A stretch of DNA of 64,000 bases from Aequorivita sp. (GCA_024637015.1 JAGXGE010000026.1:1-64000), one strand, 5' to 3'; numbered from the stretch's first letter, positions 16,453-24,601 are shown. Notes: generated by a model not told the origin, from the letters alone. Made by a program: numbers and translations.

Positions 16453-17628
16453 ATGATTAAAAACGTTGGAATTATAGGAAGCGGAACAATGGGTGCCGGC
16501 ATCGCACAAGTAGCCGCGACAGCCGGTTGCTCAGTAAAATTATACGATACAAAAACCGAAGCCTTGGATAAAGCCAAAGCTGATTTGGAAAAAATAATGG
16601 ATCGTTTGGTGGAGAAAGGAAAAATCGATTCCACGGAAAAAGAACGTATCCAAAACAACATAAAATATGTCAGTTCACTTAAAGAATTGAAAGATTCCGA
16701 TTTGACAATTGAAGCAATTGTCGAAAATTTGGACATAAAGAAAAATGTGTTTTCAACCCTTGAAAAGTTTGTAAGTGAAGATTGTATTATTGCGTCTAAT
16801 ACTTCTTCTCTTTCCATAGCTTCTATAGCTTCTTCATTGCAAAAACCGGAACGCTGCATTGGAATTCACTTTTTCAATCCAGCGCCATTGATGAAATTGG
16901 TTGAGGTAATTCCCGCAATCCAAACTTCCGAGGAAACTTTAAATATTTCAGTAAAAACAATTAAGGATTGGGGAAAAACGGTTGCGGTTGCAAAAGATAC
17001 TCCCGGATTTATTGTAAACCGCGTTGCACGCCCTTTTTACGGCGAAGCACTTCGCATTTATGAAGAAGGAACTGCAACTTTTTCTGAAATAGATTCCGCG
17101 ATGAAAGAAATTGGAGGTTTCAGAATGGGGCCTTTCGAGTTGATGGATTTTATTGGGAACGATGTAAATTATACAGTAACAGAAACCGTTTTTGAAGCAT
17201 TTTATTTCGACCCACGTTACAAACCCTCCTTCACTCAAAAACGTTTTTCGGAGGCTGGATATCTTGGAAGAAAAAGCGGAAAGGGATATTATGATTATTC
17301 AAGCGAAATGAATGTCTCCTCGAGCGCAGTCGAGAGGTCAATTGATAAAGAAAAATCTGAATCAATATTTAACCGTATTCTCGTAATGCTCATCAACGAA
17401 GCTGCCGACGCCTTATTTTGGAATATCGCTTCTGCTGAAGATATAGACACTGCAATGACCAAAGGTGTAAATTACCCAAAAGGTTTATTGGCATGGGCAG
17501 ATGAAAAAGGAATAGATTGGTGTGTCAAGAAAATGGACGAACTTTATGAAGAATACCACGAAGATCGTTATCGTTGTTCACCATTATTACGAAAAATGAA
17601 TAGGGAAGGTATGAGGTTTTTTGATTAA
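16453..17628 (+). CDS. paaH: 3-hydroxyacyl-CoA dehydrogenase PaaH
   Basis: A 391-residue NAD-dependent dehydrogenase for the 3-hydroxyadipyl-CoA step. The chosen ATG at 16453 places GIIGSGTMGAGIAQVAA at the N-terminus as a normal Rossmann fold; the 16 upstream in-frame residues come from the repeat spacer. The catalytic region IGIHFFNPAPLMKLVEV and the C-terminal helical domain (GRKSGKGYYDYS) are present. A 28-bp dispersed palindrome (17312-17339) is inserted in frame and encodes about nine residues (SSSAVERS region) in a surface-type linker. The protein otherwise seems intact. Confidence 0.92.
   Translation: MIKNVGIIGSGTMGAGIAQVAATAGCSVKLYDTKTEALDKAKADLEKIMDRLVEKGKIDSTEKERIQNNIKYVSSLKELKDSDLTIEAIVENLDIKKNVFSTLEKFVSEDCIIASNTSSLSIASIASSLQKPERCIGIHFFNPAPLMKLVEVIPAIQTSEETLNISVKTIKDWGKTVAVAKDTPGFIVNRVARPFYGEALRIYEEGTATFSEIDSAMKEIGGFRMGPFELMDFIGNDVNYTVTETVFEAFYFDPRYKPSFTQKRFSEAGYLGRKSGKGYYDYSSEMNVSSSAVERSIDKEKSESIFNRILVMLINEAADALFWNIASAEDIDTAMTKGVNYPKGLLAWADEKGIDWCVKKMDELYEEYHEDRYRCSPLLRKMNREGMRFFD
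17312..17339. repeat. Palindrome inserted in frame inside paaH
   Basis: Identical over 28 bp to 8673-8700. It lies after the KGYYDYS segment and keeps the reading frame. Confidence 0.9.
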
Positions 17629-17714
17629 CGATTGCAGAATGCTGATTGCAGATTGCTGAAGTGAGAAAACTTCAAAAATCAACAATCGTTGTTCTTCAAT
17701 CTTCAATTTTTTAA
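17629..17714. repeat. Heptad inverted-repeat spacer (GATTGCA type)
   Basis: From the paaH stop the left arm runs in 7-nt steps (GATTAAC, GATTGCA, GAATGCT, GATTGCT). The right arm contains AACAATCGTTG and CAATCTTCAAT, partly complementary. Same family as 14875-14987. Confidence 0.75.
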
Positions 17715-18119
17715 ATGGAAGGAAAGAAAATACCACATAAAATGCTCAGTCAAGATGCTTTTAGTTCTTGGCTTGGTATTGAAATATTGGAAGTTGAAAA
17801 GGGTAGATGCAAAGTTGCGATGACGGTTCGCAAAGAAATGCTAAACAGTATGAACAAAGCTCACGGCGGCATCAGTTATTCTTTGGCTGATACAGCTTTC
17901 GGATTTGCAGCAAACACTCACGGTAAGTATGCCGTTTCCATTGAAACTTCAATAAACCACATTGAAGCATTAAACGAAGGTGATTTTTTAATAGCAGAAT
18001 CCGTAATCGAAAAAGTAAATAACAAACTAGGTTTTAATATTGTGGAAGTAAAGCGCGGTGATGAATTGGTGGCACTTTTTAAAGGCGTTGTTTATAGGAC
18101 CAGCAAGGATTGGGAATAG
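17715..18119 (+). CDS. paaI: Hotdog-fold acyl-CoA thioesterase PaaI
   Basis: A 134-residue hotdog thioesterase. The active-site helix region NKAHGGISYSLADTAFGFAAN (near residue 51) carries the HGG and the Asp typical of PaaI. PaaI hydrolyses phenylacetyl-CoA-derived dead-end thioesters and so frees CoA. Length fits the family. It lies between paaH and a metallopeptidase gene. Confidence 0.92.
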   Translation: MEGKKIPHKMLSQDAFSSWLGIEILEVEKGRCKVAMTVRKEMLNSMNKAHGGISYSLADTAFGFAANTHGKYAVSIETSINHIEALNEGDFLIAESVIEKVNNKLGFNIVEVKRGDELVALFKGVVYRTSKDWE

Positions 18120-18239
18120 TAAAATTAACGATATCTGATTTTTGATTGCAGATTCTTGAAGTGATAATATTCAAATTGTAAGCTTAATTTTAAGTCAACA
18201 ATATTAAATGAACCCTTAACAAATATAAATGTTCAAATT
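18120..18239. repeat. Heptad left arm, degenerate spacer
   Basis: The first half has the same GATT-type 7-nt units as 14875-14987. The second half has no clear complementary arm. No gene is present. Confidence 0.6.
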
Positions 18240-19097
18240 ATGAAATGGCAAGGCAGAAGACAAAGTGATAACGTTGATGACCGTCGCGGAATGAGCAAAG
18301 GTAAGTTGGCCGCAGGTGGCGGTATTGTGGTTACATTAATTGTGCTGGCACTAAATTTCTTTGGAGGTGAAACTGGACAACAACTTGCACCAATCGTAGA
18401 GCAAATTGGAAACAGCCAGACCATTCAGCAAACTGAGCAAAGAGAACTTACTGCTCAGGAAAAAGAAATGGGAAACTTTATGGCTACCGTTTTAGCTGAT
18501 ACTGAAGATATTTGGAGCCAAATTTTTAAACAAAATAATATTGGGGAATACGAAGACCCAACCATGGTTTTATTTACTGATGCAGTAAGCACTGGCTGTG
18601 GAAATGCGAGTTCAGCTTCGGGGCCTTTTTACTGTCCGGCGGATCATAAACTGTATATGGATTTGGCATTTTTTGATGAATTGAAAACTCGTTTTGGTGC
18701 AGAGGGGGGTGATTTCGCCATTGCCTATGTAACAGCTCACGAAATAGGTCATCACGTACAGACATTACTCGGAACTTCCCAAAAAGTAACACAACTGCAA
18801 CGCCAAAATAGAAATGAAGCCAACAGACTTTCAGTAGCATTGGAACTTCAGGCAGATTTTTATGCGGGACTTTGGGCACACTACAATCAAGAATATTTGG
18901 AAGAGGGCGATATACAGGAAGCGTTGAGCGCAGCAAATGCAGTAGGTGATGACGCTATTCAAAAAAGAACACAGGGCAATGTTGTTCCCGATAGTTTTAC
19001 CCACGGAAGCTCCGAACAGCGTATGAAGTGGTTTATGAAAGGCTATAAAACTGGTGATATAAAACAGGGTGATACCTTTTCGGAAATATTGAATTAA
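18240..19097 (+). CDS. Neutral zinc metallopeptidase, YpfJ family
   Basis: A 285-residue membrane-anchored peptidase of the YpfJ/KPN_02809 family. The N-terminus has the family pattern MKWQGRRQSDNVDDRRG, then one transmembrane helix (about residues 30-42), then an extracytoplasmic domain with the zinc motif HEIGHH (near residue 166) and a downstream ELQADFYAG segment. It has a paired Cys motif (STGCGNASSASGPFYC). Its substrate is unknown, and its position inside the paa cluster is unexplained; co-transcription may be incidental. Confidence 0.9.
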   Translation: MKWQGRRQSDNVDDRRGMSKGKLAAGGGIVVTLIVLALNFFGGETGQQLAPIVEQIGNSQTIQQTEQRELTAQEKEMGNFMATVLADTEDIWSQIFKQNNIGEYEDPTMVLFTDAVSTGCGNASSASGPFYCPADHKLYMDLAFFDELKTRFGAEGGDFAIAYVTAHEIGHHVQTLLGTSQKVTQLQRQNRNEANRLSVALELQADFYAGLWAHYNQEYLEEGDIQEALSAANAVGDDAIQKRTQGNVVPDSFTHGSSEQRMKWFMKGYKTGDIKQGDTFSEILN

Positions 19098-19141
19098 AAG
19101 GATGAAAGCCAGTAAGAAACCGAAAAATGTAAAATAATAAA
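19098..19141 (+). repeat. Heptad left arm before the second four-helix-bundle gene
   Basis: Contains AACCGAAAAATGTAAAA, repeated directly after the gene at 19508-19524. This leaves the four-helix-bundle gene between two direct copies of a left arm. Confidence 0.65.
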
Positions 19142-19507
19142 GTGAAAAGTCAAAATAAATACGATTTACAGGAACGATTGGTAAAGTTTTCTGCAAAAAT
19201 AATTTTGAGTGTTGGACTATTAAAAAGAAATTTTGCTACAGAACATTTAACGAAACAACTTATACGCTCAGTAACATCAGCTGCACTGAATTATGGTGAG
19301 GCGCAAGGCGCAGAATCAAAAAAAGATTTTGCTCATAAAATGAAATTGGTCTTAAAAGAATTGCGGGAATCACAAGTTAATTTGCAGATTTTAAAAGAAG
19401 CAGATTTAATAAACCAAAGAGAAGAATTTACTTTTATCGAAAACGAATGCAAAGAACTTGTTGCAATATTTACCGCAAGTATTAATACCACAAAACAAAA
19501 AATGTAA
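19142..19507 (+). CDS. Four-helix-bundle protein (second copy, divergent)
   Basis: A 121-residue all-helical protein related to the 23S rRNA IVP-like family, but without the FPKEE-YGLTxQIRR core. It has the variant LIRSVTSAALNYGEAQGAES and a conserved KMKLVLKELRESQVNLQIL helix. It starts at GTG. It stands between the metallopeptidase and paaJ genes in the operon direction and is bordered by the heptad sequence ACCGAAAAATGTAAAA on both sides. It is likely a member of the same inserted cassette type as 13329-13682. Function unknown. Confidence 0.8.
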   Translation: MKSQNKYDLQERLVKFSAKIILSVGLLKRNFATEHLTKQLIRSVTSAALNYGEAQGAESKKDFAHKMKLVLKELRESQVNLQILKEADLINQREEFTFIENECKELVAIFTASINTTKQKM

Positions 19508-19591
19508 AACCGAAAAATGTAAAATTTTAAATTTAAAAGTGAATCTTAATAGCACTTTTACATTTTACATTTATCATTTAAAATTTAACTT
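19508..19591. repeat. Heptad inverted-repeat spacer (ATGTAAA type)
   Basis: Left arm ACCGAAAAATGTAAAATTT; right arm in 7-nt units TTTACAT, TTTACAT, TTATCAT, TTAAAAT. Nearly the same as 16367-16452. Confidence 0.8.
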
Positions 19592-20803
19592 TTGAAAAAC
19601 GCATATATAATAGACGGGATACGAACTCCAATAGGAAGTTATCAAGGGGCATTAAGCACTGTGCGAACAGATGATTTGGCAGCATTGGTAATTGCTGAAA
19701 TAGTAAAAAGAAACCCAAACATTCCCAAAGAAGCCTATGATGATGTAATTCTGGGTTGTGCCAATCAAGCGGGCGAAGACAATAGAAATGTTGCTCGAAT
19801 GGCTTCATTGTTAGCTGGCTTGCCTTTTACAGTGCCGGGAGAAACAATAAACAGACTTTGCAGCAGTGGACTTTCAGCAATCATTCACGCCAATAGAGCT
19901 ATAAAAGCTGGCGATGGCGATCTGTTTATTTCTGGTGGAGTTGAAAATATGACACGCGGACCTTATGTAATTGCAAAACCTTCAAAAGCTTTCGGAACAG
20001 ATTCTAAAATGTACGATTCCAGTTTTGGATGGCGATTCGTAAATCCAAAAATGGCCGAAATGTATGGCACTGACGGAATGGGAAACACAGCTGAAAATTT
20101 GGTTGAAAAACACAACATTTCCCGTGAAGACCAAGATGCATTTGCATATCATTCACAAATGAAAGCTACAAAAGCTCAGGAAAATGGAAGGTTGGCTAAA
20201 GAAATAGTTTCTGTGGAAATTCCACAGCGAAAAAAAGACCCAATTATTTTTAAAGATGATGAATTCATTCGTCCCGAAACCACCAAAGAAGTTTTAGCGA
20301 AATTGCGTCCAGCCTTCAAAAAAGATGGAAGTGTAACCGCAGGAAATTCTTCAGGATTAAATGACGGTGCTGCTGCTACAATTATTGCTTCGGAAGATGC
20401 AGTTAAAAAATATAATTTGAAACCCATTGCTAGAATAGTAAGTTCTGCAGTAGTTGGAGTTGAACCTCGAATTATGGGAATCGGTCCCGTTGAAGCTTCA
20501 AACAAAGCTCTGAAAAAAGCTGGCTTGAAAATGGAAGATATGGATATAATAGAGTTAAACGAAGCATTTGCTTCACAAGCCTTAGCTTGCATTCGCGAAT
20601 GGGGACTTAAAGATGACGACCAACGTATTAACCCAAACGGTGGTTCCATTGCAATTGGCCATCCGCTTGGTGTTACTGGAGCTCGGCTTGCTTATTCAGC
20701 GGCTATAGAACTTCAAGAGCAAAACAAAAGATATGCCTTAATCACCATGTGTGTAGGTGTGGGGCAAGGATATGCGGCTATAATAGAAAATGTGAATTAT
20801 TAG
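19592..20803 (+). CDS. paaJ: 3-oxoadipyl-CoA / acetyl-CoA acyltransferase PaaJ
   Basis: A 403-residue thiolase that cleaves 3-oxoadipyl-CoA and 3-oxo-5,6-dehydrosuberyl-CoA. The nucleophilic Cys lies in INRLCSSGLSAI (near residue 90), the second His/Cys motifs in ELNEAFASQALA and NPNGGSIAIGHPLGVTGAR, and CVGVGQGYA is the C-terminal catalytic Cys loop. It starts at a TTG directly after a heptad arm. Two nucleotides separate its stop from the paaZ start. Confidence 0.92.
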   Translation: MKNAYIIDGIRTPIGSYQGALSTVRTDDLAALVIAEIVKRNPNIPKEAYDDVILGCANQAGEDNRNVARMASLLAGLPFTVPGETINRLCSSGLSAIIHANRAIKAGDGDLFISGGVENMTRGPYVIAKPSKAFGTDSKMYDSSFGWRFVNPKMAEMYGTDGMGNTAENLVEKHNISREDQDAFAYHSQMKATKAQENGRLAKEIVSVEIPQRKKDPIIFKDDEFIRPETTKEVLAKLRPAFKKDGSVTAGNSSGLNDGAAATIIASEDAVKKYNLKPIARIVSSAVVGVEPRIMGIGPVEASNKALKKAGLKMEDMDIIELNEAFASQALACIREWGLKDDDQRINPNGGSIAIGHPLGVTGARLAYSAAIELQEQNKRYALITMCVGVGQGYAAIIENVNY

Positions 20804-20805
20804 TT

Positions 20806-23316
20806 ATGACAAAAACACAACATTATATACTAGGAAATTGGGCCGAAGGTAAAGGCGAGGGGAGTCCGATACTCGATTCCATAACCGGAGAACATTTTAC
20901 AAGCGTAACAACAGAAGGTCTGGATATTCCTTCAATTCTGCAATATGGAAGAGAAAAAGGAGATGTGCTTCGGAAAATGACCTTTCAGGAACGTGGCTTA
21001 ATGCTGAAAAAATTGGCAATGTACCTGACCAAAAAAAAGGAACATTTTTACGAAATAAGCTTTAGAACCGGTGCTACAAAAATTGACAGTTGGATTGATA
21101 TAGAAGGCGGATTTGGCAATCTGTTTGCCAATGCTTCTCTTAGGAAATTATTTCCAAACCAACCTTTTGATGTGGAAGGCGACCCGATTGATCTTTCCAG
21201 AGGCGGACGTTTTATGGCGCACCACATTATGGTGCCTCGCGAAGGTGTTGCGATACATATAAACGCCTTCAACTTCCCTGTTTGGGGAATGTTGGAGAAA
21301 TGTGCCGTAAACTGGATGGCTGGAATGCCAGCTGTGGTTTTGCCAGCTCCGCAAACTGCTTATTTAACGGAAGCAGTTGTAAAAGAAATTATCGCCTCAG
21401 GAATTTTACCGGAAGGTGCATTACAACTTATTAGCGGAACGGCTAAAAATATTCTCGATACAGTAGAATCACAAGATGTAGTAACGTTTACCGGTTCGGC
21501 AAGTACCGGGAAAATCCTCAAACAACATCCGCGATTGATTGAGGAATCGGTTCCCTTTACTATGGAAGCCGATAGTTTGAACGCTTCTATTTTAGGAGAA
21601 GATGCGGTTCCTGGAACTTCAGAATTTGACATTTTCATTAAGGAAGTTCGAAATGAAATGACAGTAAAATGCGGTCAAAAATGTACAGCAATACGTAGAA
21701 TTATCGTTCCAGAAAAATTGATGGAAGATGTTCAAATCGCCCTTGGAAAACAACTCGATAAAGTTACCATTGGCGATCCGCGTTTAAAAGAGGTTCGAAT
21801 GGGATCGTTGGTAAACGACGCACAACGAAATTCAGTAAAAGAACAAATTACAAAAATTACAAAAACCGCAAAAATAGTTTACGGCGATTTTGATGATTTT
21901 AAAGTCACTGGCGCAGATTCAAAAAAAGGATCTTTTATGAAACCTATTTTGCTTCGCGAAGACAATCCGTTACAAAATGAGGCGGCACACATAACCGAAG
22001 CTTTCGGTCCCGTGAGTACTTTAATGCCTTATAAAAATTTAGAAGAAGCCATTAAACTTTCCAAAATGGGAAGAGGTTCTTTAGTAAGCTCTATTATAAC
22101 CAATGATAACAAAATTGCAAAAGAATACACCGTTTCCGCAGCAACGCATCACGGTAGAATTTTAATTCTGAATAGGGAAAGTGCCAAAGAAAGTACAGGT
22201 CACGGTTCGCCGTTGCCAAATCTTATCCACGGGGGGCCCGGTCGTGCTGGCGGAGGCGAAGAAATGGGAGGCGTTCGCGGCGTGAAGCATTATATGCAGC
22301 GCTGTGCCATTCAAGGTTCACCTTCAACACTTACCGAAGTTACTGGAATCTATCAGCCAAAAGCTGATTATAAAGAAACTGAAAAACATCCATTTGCCTA
22401 TCACTGGGAAGATATTGAAGCGGGAATGTCCATCAAAACCCATAACCGGACTATTACTGATACCGACATTATAAACTTCGGAAATGTTACTTGGGACCAT
22501 TTTTATGCCCACACAGATATCACTTCATTGGAAGGTAGTATTTTCGAAAAACGCACCGCCCACGGCTATTTTATTCTTGCCGCAGCTGCGGGATTGTTTG
22601 TTTACCCTAATAAAGGTCCAGTTGCTGCCAATTATGGATTGGAGGAATGTAGGTTTCTTCGCCCAATTTATCACAACGACACAGTTTATGTGCGATTGAC
22701 CTGCAAACAAAAAATTGACCGTGAGCAGAAAGGAACCGAATTGCCTTCCGGAATCGTGAAATGGTATGTTGAGGTGTTTGATGTAGAACCGGAAGAAGAT
22801 CAGGAACCGTTGGTTGCCGTCGCTACCATTCTCACAATGGTCCAAAAAAAGCAGACAGTTTTTGCAGAAATGACTTCGGAGGCCATTCAAAATTATTTGA
22901 ATAAACTTTCAGAAGATACAAAACCCAAATGGGGTACAATGACGCCGCAACAAATGGTGGAACATCTTGAATATACCTACCGAATTGCTTCTGGGGAAAT
23001 TCAGGATTTTGAAATTGCAACCCCTGAAGAATATTTAGAAAAAGTACATTCCACTTTATACAATTATCGTAAAATGCCAAGGGAGTACGAATTTCCCCTG
23101 GCAGAACAATCAAAAATAAAAGAAACCAAACATCCAGACTTGGATTCGGCAAAGGCCAAATTAGTAGAGTCACGGGAAAATTATTTGAAATATTTTAAAG
23201 AAAATCCCGAAGTACAAACTAAAAATGTAGTGTTCGGAGAATTGAACAAATTTGAATGGTATCTGATTGAACGCAAGCATTTGAACCACCATTTTGAACA
23301 GTTTGGATTACTCTAA
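20806..23316 (+). CDS. paaZ: PaaZ: oxepin-CoA hydrolase / semialdehyde dehydrogenase with extra C-terminal domain
   Basis: An 836-residue ring-opening enzyme. Residues about 1-530 are the aldehyde dehydrogenase (catalytic Cys in KCGQKCTAIRR). Residues about 545-686 are the MaoC-like hydratase with the Asp/His pair of DHFYAH that hydrolyses oxepin-CoA. E. coli PaaZ ends about there (681 residues). Here 150 more residues follow (EMTSEAIQNYLNKL, WGTMTPQQMVEHLEYTYR, LNHHFEQFG), resembling the DinB-like DUF1569 domain with its spaced His residues. The ATG at 20806 is 2 nt after paaJ. The extra domain's role is unknown. Confidence 0.93.
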   Translation: MTKTQHYILGNWAEGKGEGSPILDSITGEHFTSVTTEGLDIPSILQYGREKGDVLRKMTFQERGLMLKKLAMYLTKKKEHFYEISFRTGATKIDSWIDIEGGFGNLFANASLRKLFPNQPFDVEGDPIDLSRGGRFMAHHIMVPREGVAIHINAFNFPVWGMLEKCAVNWMAGMPAVVLPAPQTAYLTEAVVKEIIASGILPEGALQLISGTAKNILDTVESQDVVTFTGSASTGKILKQHPRLIEESVPFTMEADSLNASILGEDAVPGTSEFDIFIKEVRNEMTVKCGQKCTAIRRIIVPEKLMEDVQIALGKQLDKVTIGDPRLKEVRMGSLVNDAQRNSVKEQITKITKTAKIVYGDFDDFKVTGADSKKGSFMKPILLREDNPLQNEAAHITEAFGPVSTLMPYKNLEEAIKLSKMGRGSLVSSIITNDNKIAKEYTVSAATHHGRILILNRESAKESTGHGSPLPNLIHGGPGRAGGGEEMGGVRGVKHYMQRCAIQGSPSTLTEVTGIYQPKADYKETEKHPFAYHWEDIEAGMSIKTHNRTITDTDIINFGNVTWDHFYAHTDITSLEGSIFEKRTAHGYFILAAAAGLFVYPNKGPVAANYGLEECRFLRPIYHNDTVYVRLTCKQKIDREQKGTELPSGIVKWYVEVFDVEPEEDQEPLVAVATILTMVQKKQTVFAEMTSEAIQNYLNKLSEDTKPKWGTMTPQQMVEHLEYTYRIASGEIQDFEIATPEEYLEKVHSTLYNYRKMPREYEFPLAEQSKIKETKHPDLDSAKAKLVESRENYLKYFKENPEVQTKNVVFGELNKFEWYLIERKHLNHHFEQFGLL

Positions 23317-23323
23317 GATTGTC

Positions 23324-23344
23324 AAAGCGCACTCGTTGCGCTTT
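23324..23344. repeat. Hairpin before the GIY-YIG gene
   Basis: AAAGCGCA pairs perfectly with TGCGCTTT around a 5-nt loop, starting 7 nt after the paaZ stop. There is no T-run after it, so it is not a typical terminator. Confidence 0.7.
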
Positions 23345-23368
23345 CGCATTCATTAACCTAAATTATGA

Positions 23369-23701
23369 TTGCAACCCGTGTCAAAAGCGCATAAATATTA
23401 TACTTATATTCTATCGCACGAAAGGAACCATATTTTTTACGTAGGTGTAACCAATAATATTGAAAGAAGAATTTTTGAACATAAAAGCGCAACTTATAAA
23501 ACACACGCTGGTTATTACAATATCAAAAAATTGATTTATTTTGAAGAACATCAATGGATTCAAGAAGCCATTCGGAGAGAAAAGACAATAAAAAAGTGGA
23601 AACGGGAGTGGAAGATAAACATCATCACAGAAAATAATCCGGAATGGGTAGATTTGAGTGAGAGGTGGAATTTTTCTAAGTTTGAGAAGAATAAAGAATA
23701 A
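23369..23701 (+). CDS. GIY-YIG nuclease domain protein
   Basis: A 110-residue stand-alone GIY-YIG protein of the UvrC-like/YhbQ group. YYTYILSHER supplies the GIY-type strand, FYVGVTNNIERRIFEHK the YIG strand and catalytic Arg, and YFEEHQWIQEAIRREKTIKKW the Glu-containing helix. It starts at TTG 23369 or GTG 23378; no ATG is in frame. It stands between paaZ and the enoyl-CoA hydratase in the same direction and has a perfect hairpin on each side, so it looks like an insertion into the operon. Biological role unknown. Confidence 0.88.
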   Translation: MQPVSKAHKYYTYILSHERNHIFYVGVTNNIERRIFEHKSATYKTHAGYYNIKKLIYFEEHQWIQEAIRREKTIKKWKREWKINIITENNPEWVDLSERWNFSKFEKNKE

Positions 23702-23705
23702 AACG

Positions 23706-23726
23706 AATGCGGAATAAATCCGCATT
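23706..23726. repeat. Hairpin after the GIY-YIG gene
   Basis: AATGCGGA pairs perfectly with TCCGCATT around a 5-nt loop, 5 nt after the stop codon. It may protect or separate the mRNA. No T-run follows. Confidence 0.7.
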
Positions 23727-23755
23727 GACATATTAAGAAACATTGTACTAAAAGA

Positions 23756-24508
23756 ATGGATTTACCTTACGTAAAAATAAAAACGGAAAACGCAATCGCA
23801 ACCATTGAATTCTTCCATCCGGCACATAACAGCCTGCCGGGAGATTTGCTGGCACAACTTGCGAATACAATCACCGAAGCCGGAAATAATGACGATGTAA
23901 AAGTTATTATTCTTAAAAGTGGCGGCGACAGAACTTTCTGCGCTGGCGCTAGTTTCAATGAACTCATAAACATCAACGATGCCGAAACTGGAAAAGTCTT
24001 TTTCAGCGGTTTTGCAAATGTTATAAATGCAATGCGCAAATGCCCAAAATTCATCATCGGAAGAATTCAAGGGAAAACCGTTGGTGGTGGCGTAGGCGTT
24101 GCTTCGGCGACGGATTACTGTATGGCAACAAAATTTGCTTCCATTAAATTAAGTGAATTAAATATTGGGATTGGCCCGTTTGTAGTGGGTCCCGCAGTTG
24201 AAAGAAAACTTGGATTAAGCGGAATGAGTCAAATAGCAATTGACGCAAATTCCTTTTATGATGCCGAATGGGCACGCCAAAAAGGCTTGTACAATCAGGT
24301 TTTTGAAACTACGGAAGCTTTGGATGAAAATATTCAAAAATTTGCTAATCATCTTTGTACCTACAACCCCGAAGCAATGAAAGAAATGAAAAAAGTTTTC
24401 TGGCGCGGAACAGATGATTGGGATGAATTATTGGCTGAAAGAGCTGTTATTTCGGGCAGATTGGTGCTTTCAGAATTCACAAAAGAAACATTAAAAAAGT
24501 TTAAATAG
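23756..24508 (+). CDS. Enoyl-CoA hydratase/isomerase family protein, PaaF-like
   Basis: A 250-residue crotonase-fold enzyme. The CoA-binding segment is DRTFCAGASFNELI (near residue 60) and the oxyanion-hole glycines are in GRIQGKTVGGGVGVASATD (near 102). A Glu is present in KLSELNIGIGPF, where hydratases carry an acid/base. By position it could provide the 2,3-dehydroadipyl-CoA hydratase step (PaaF), the one pathway enzyme not otherwise represented. Sequence alone does not separate it from methylglutaconyl-CoA-type hydratases, so no symbol is given. Confidence 0.82.
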   Translation: MDLPYVKIKTENAIATIEFFHPAHNSLPGDLLAQLANTITEAGNNDDVKVIILKSGGDRTFCAGASFNELININDAETGKVFFSGFANVINAMRKCPKFIIGRIQGKTVGGGVGVASATDYCMATKFASIKLSELNIGIGPFVVGPAVERKLGLSGMSQIAIDANSFYDAEWARQKGLYNQVFETTEALDENIQKFANHLCTYNPEAMKEMKKVFWRGTDDWDELLAERAVISGRLVLSEFTKETLKKFK

Positions 24509-24601
24509 TAAACCGCAAAATGTAAAAGTCTAAACTCTGTCAAATTTACTTTTACATTTTACATTTTACATTTTTCATTTTACATTTTTCATTTAAAATT
24601 T
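24509..24601. repeat. Heptad inverted-repeat spacer (TTTACAT type)
   Basis: The left arm has AACCGCAAAATGTAAAAGT. The right arm is a clear tandem of TTTACAT units, mixed with TTTTCAT and ending in TTAAAAT directly before the paaY start. Confidence 0.85.

Noticed and set aside
20176-20649. A 157-codon antisense frame within paaJ
   Set aside because: It lies opposite a well conserved thiolase, with low-complexity Ser/Phe-rich content expected from the reverse frame of an A-rich coding strand.
23706-23726. Rho-independent terminator after the GIY-YIG gene
   Set aside because: The stem is perfect but no T-run follows, and the operon continues with the hydratase gene in the same direction.
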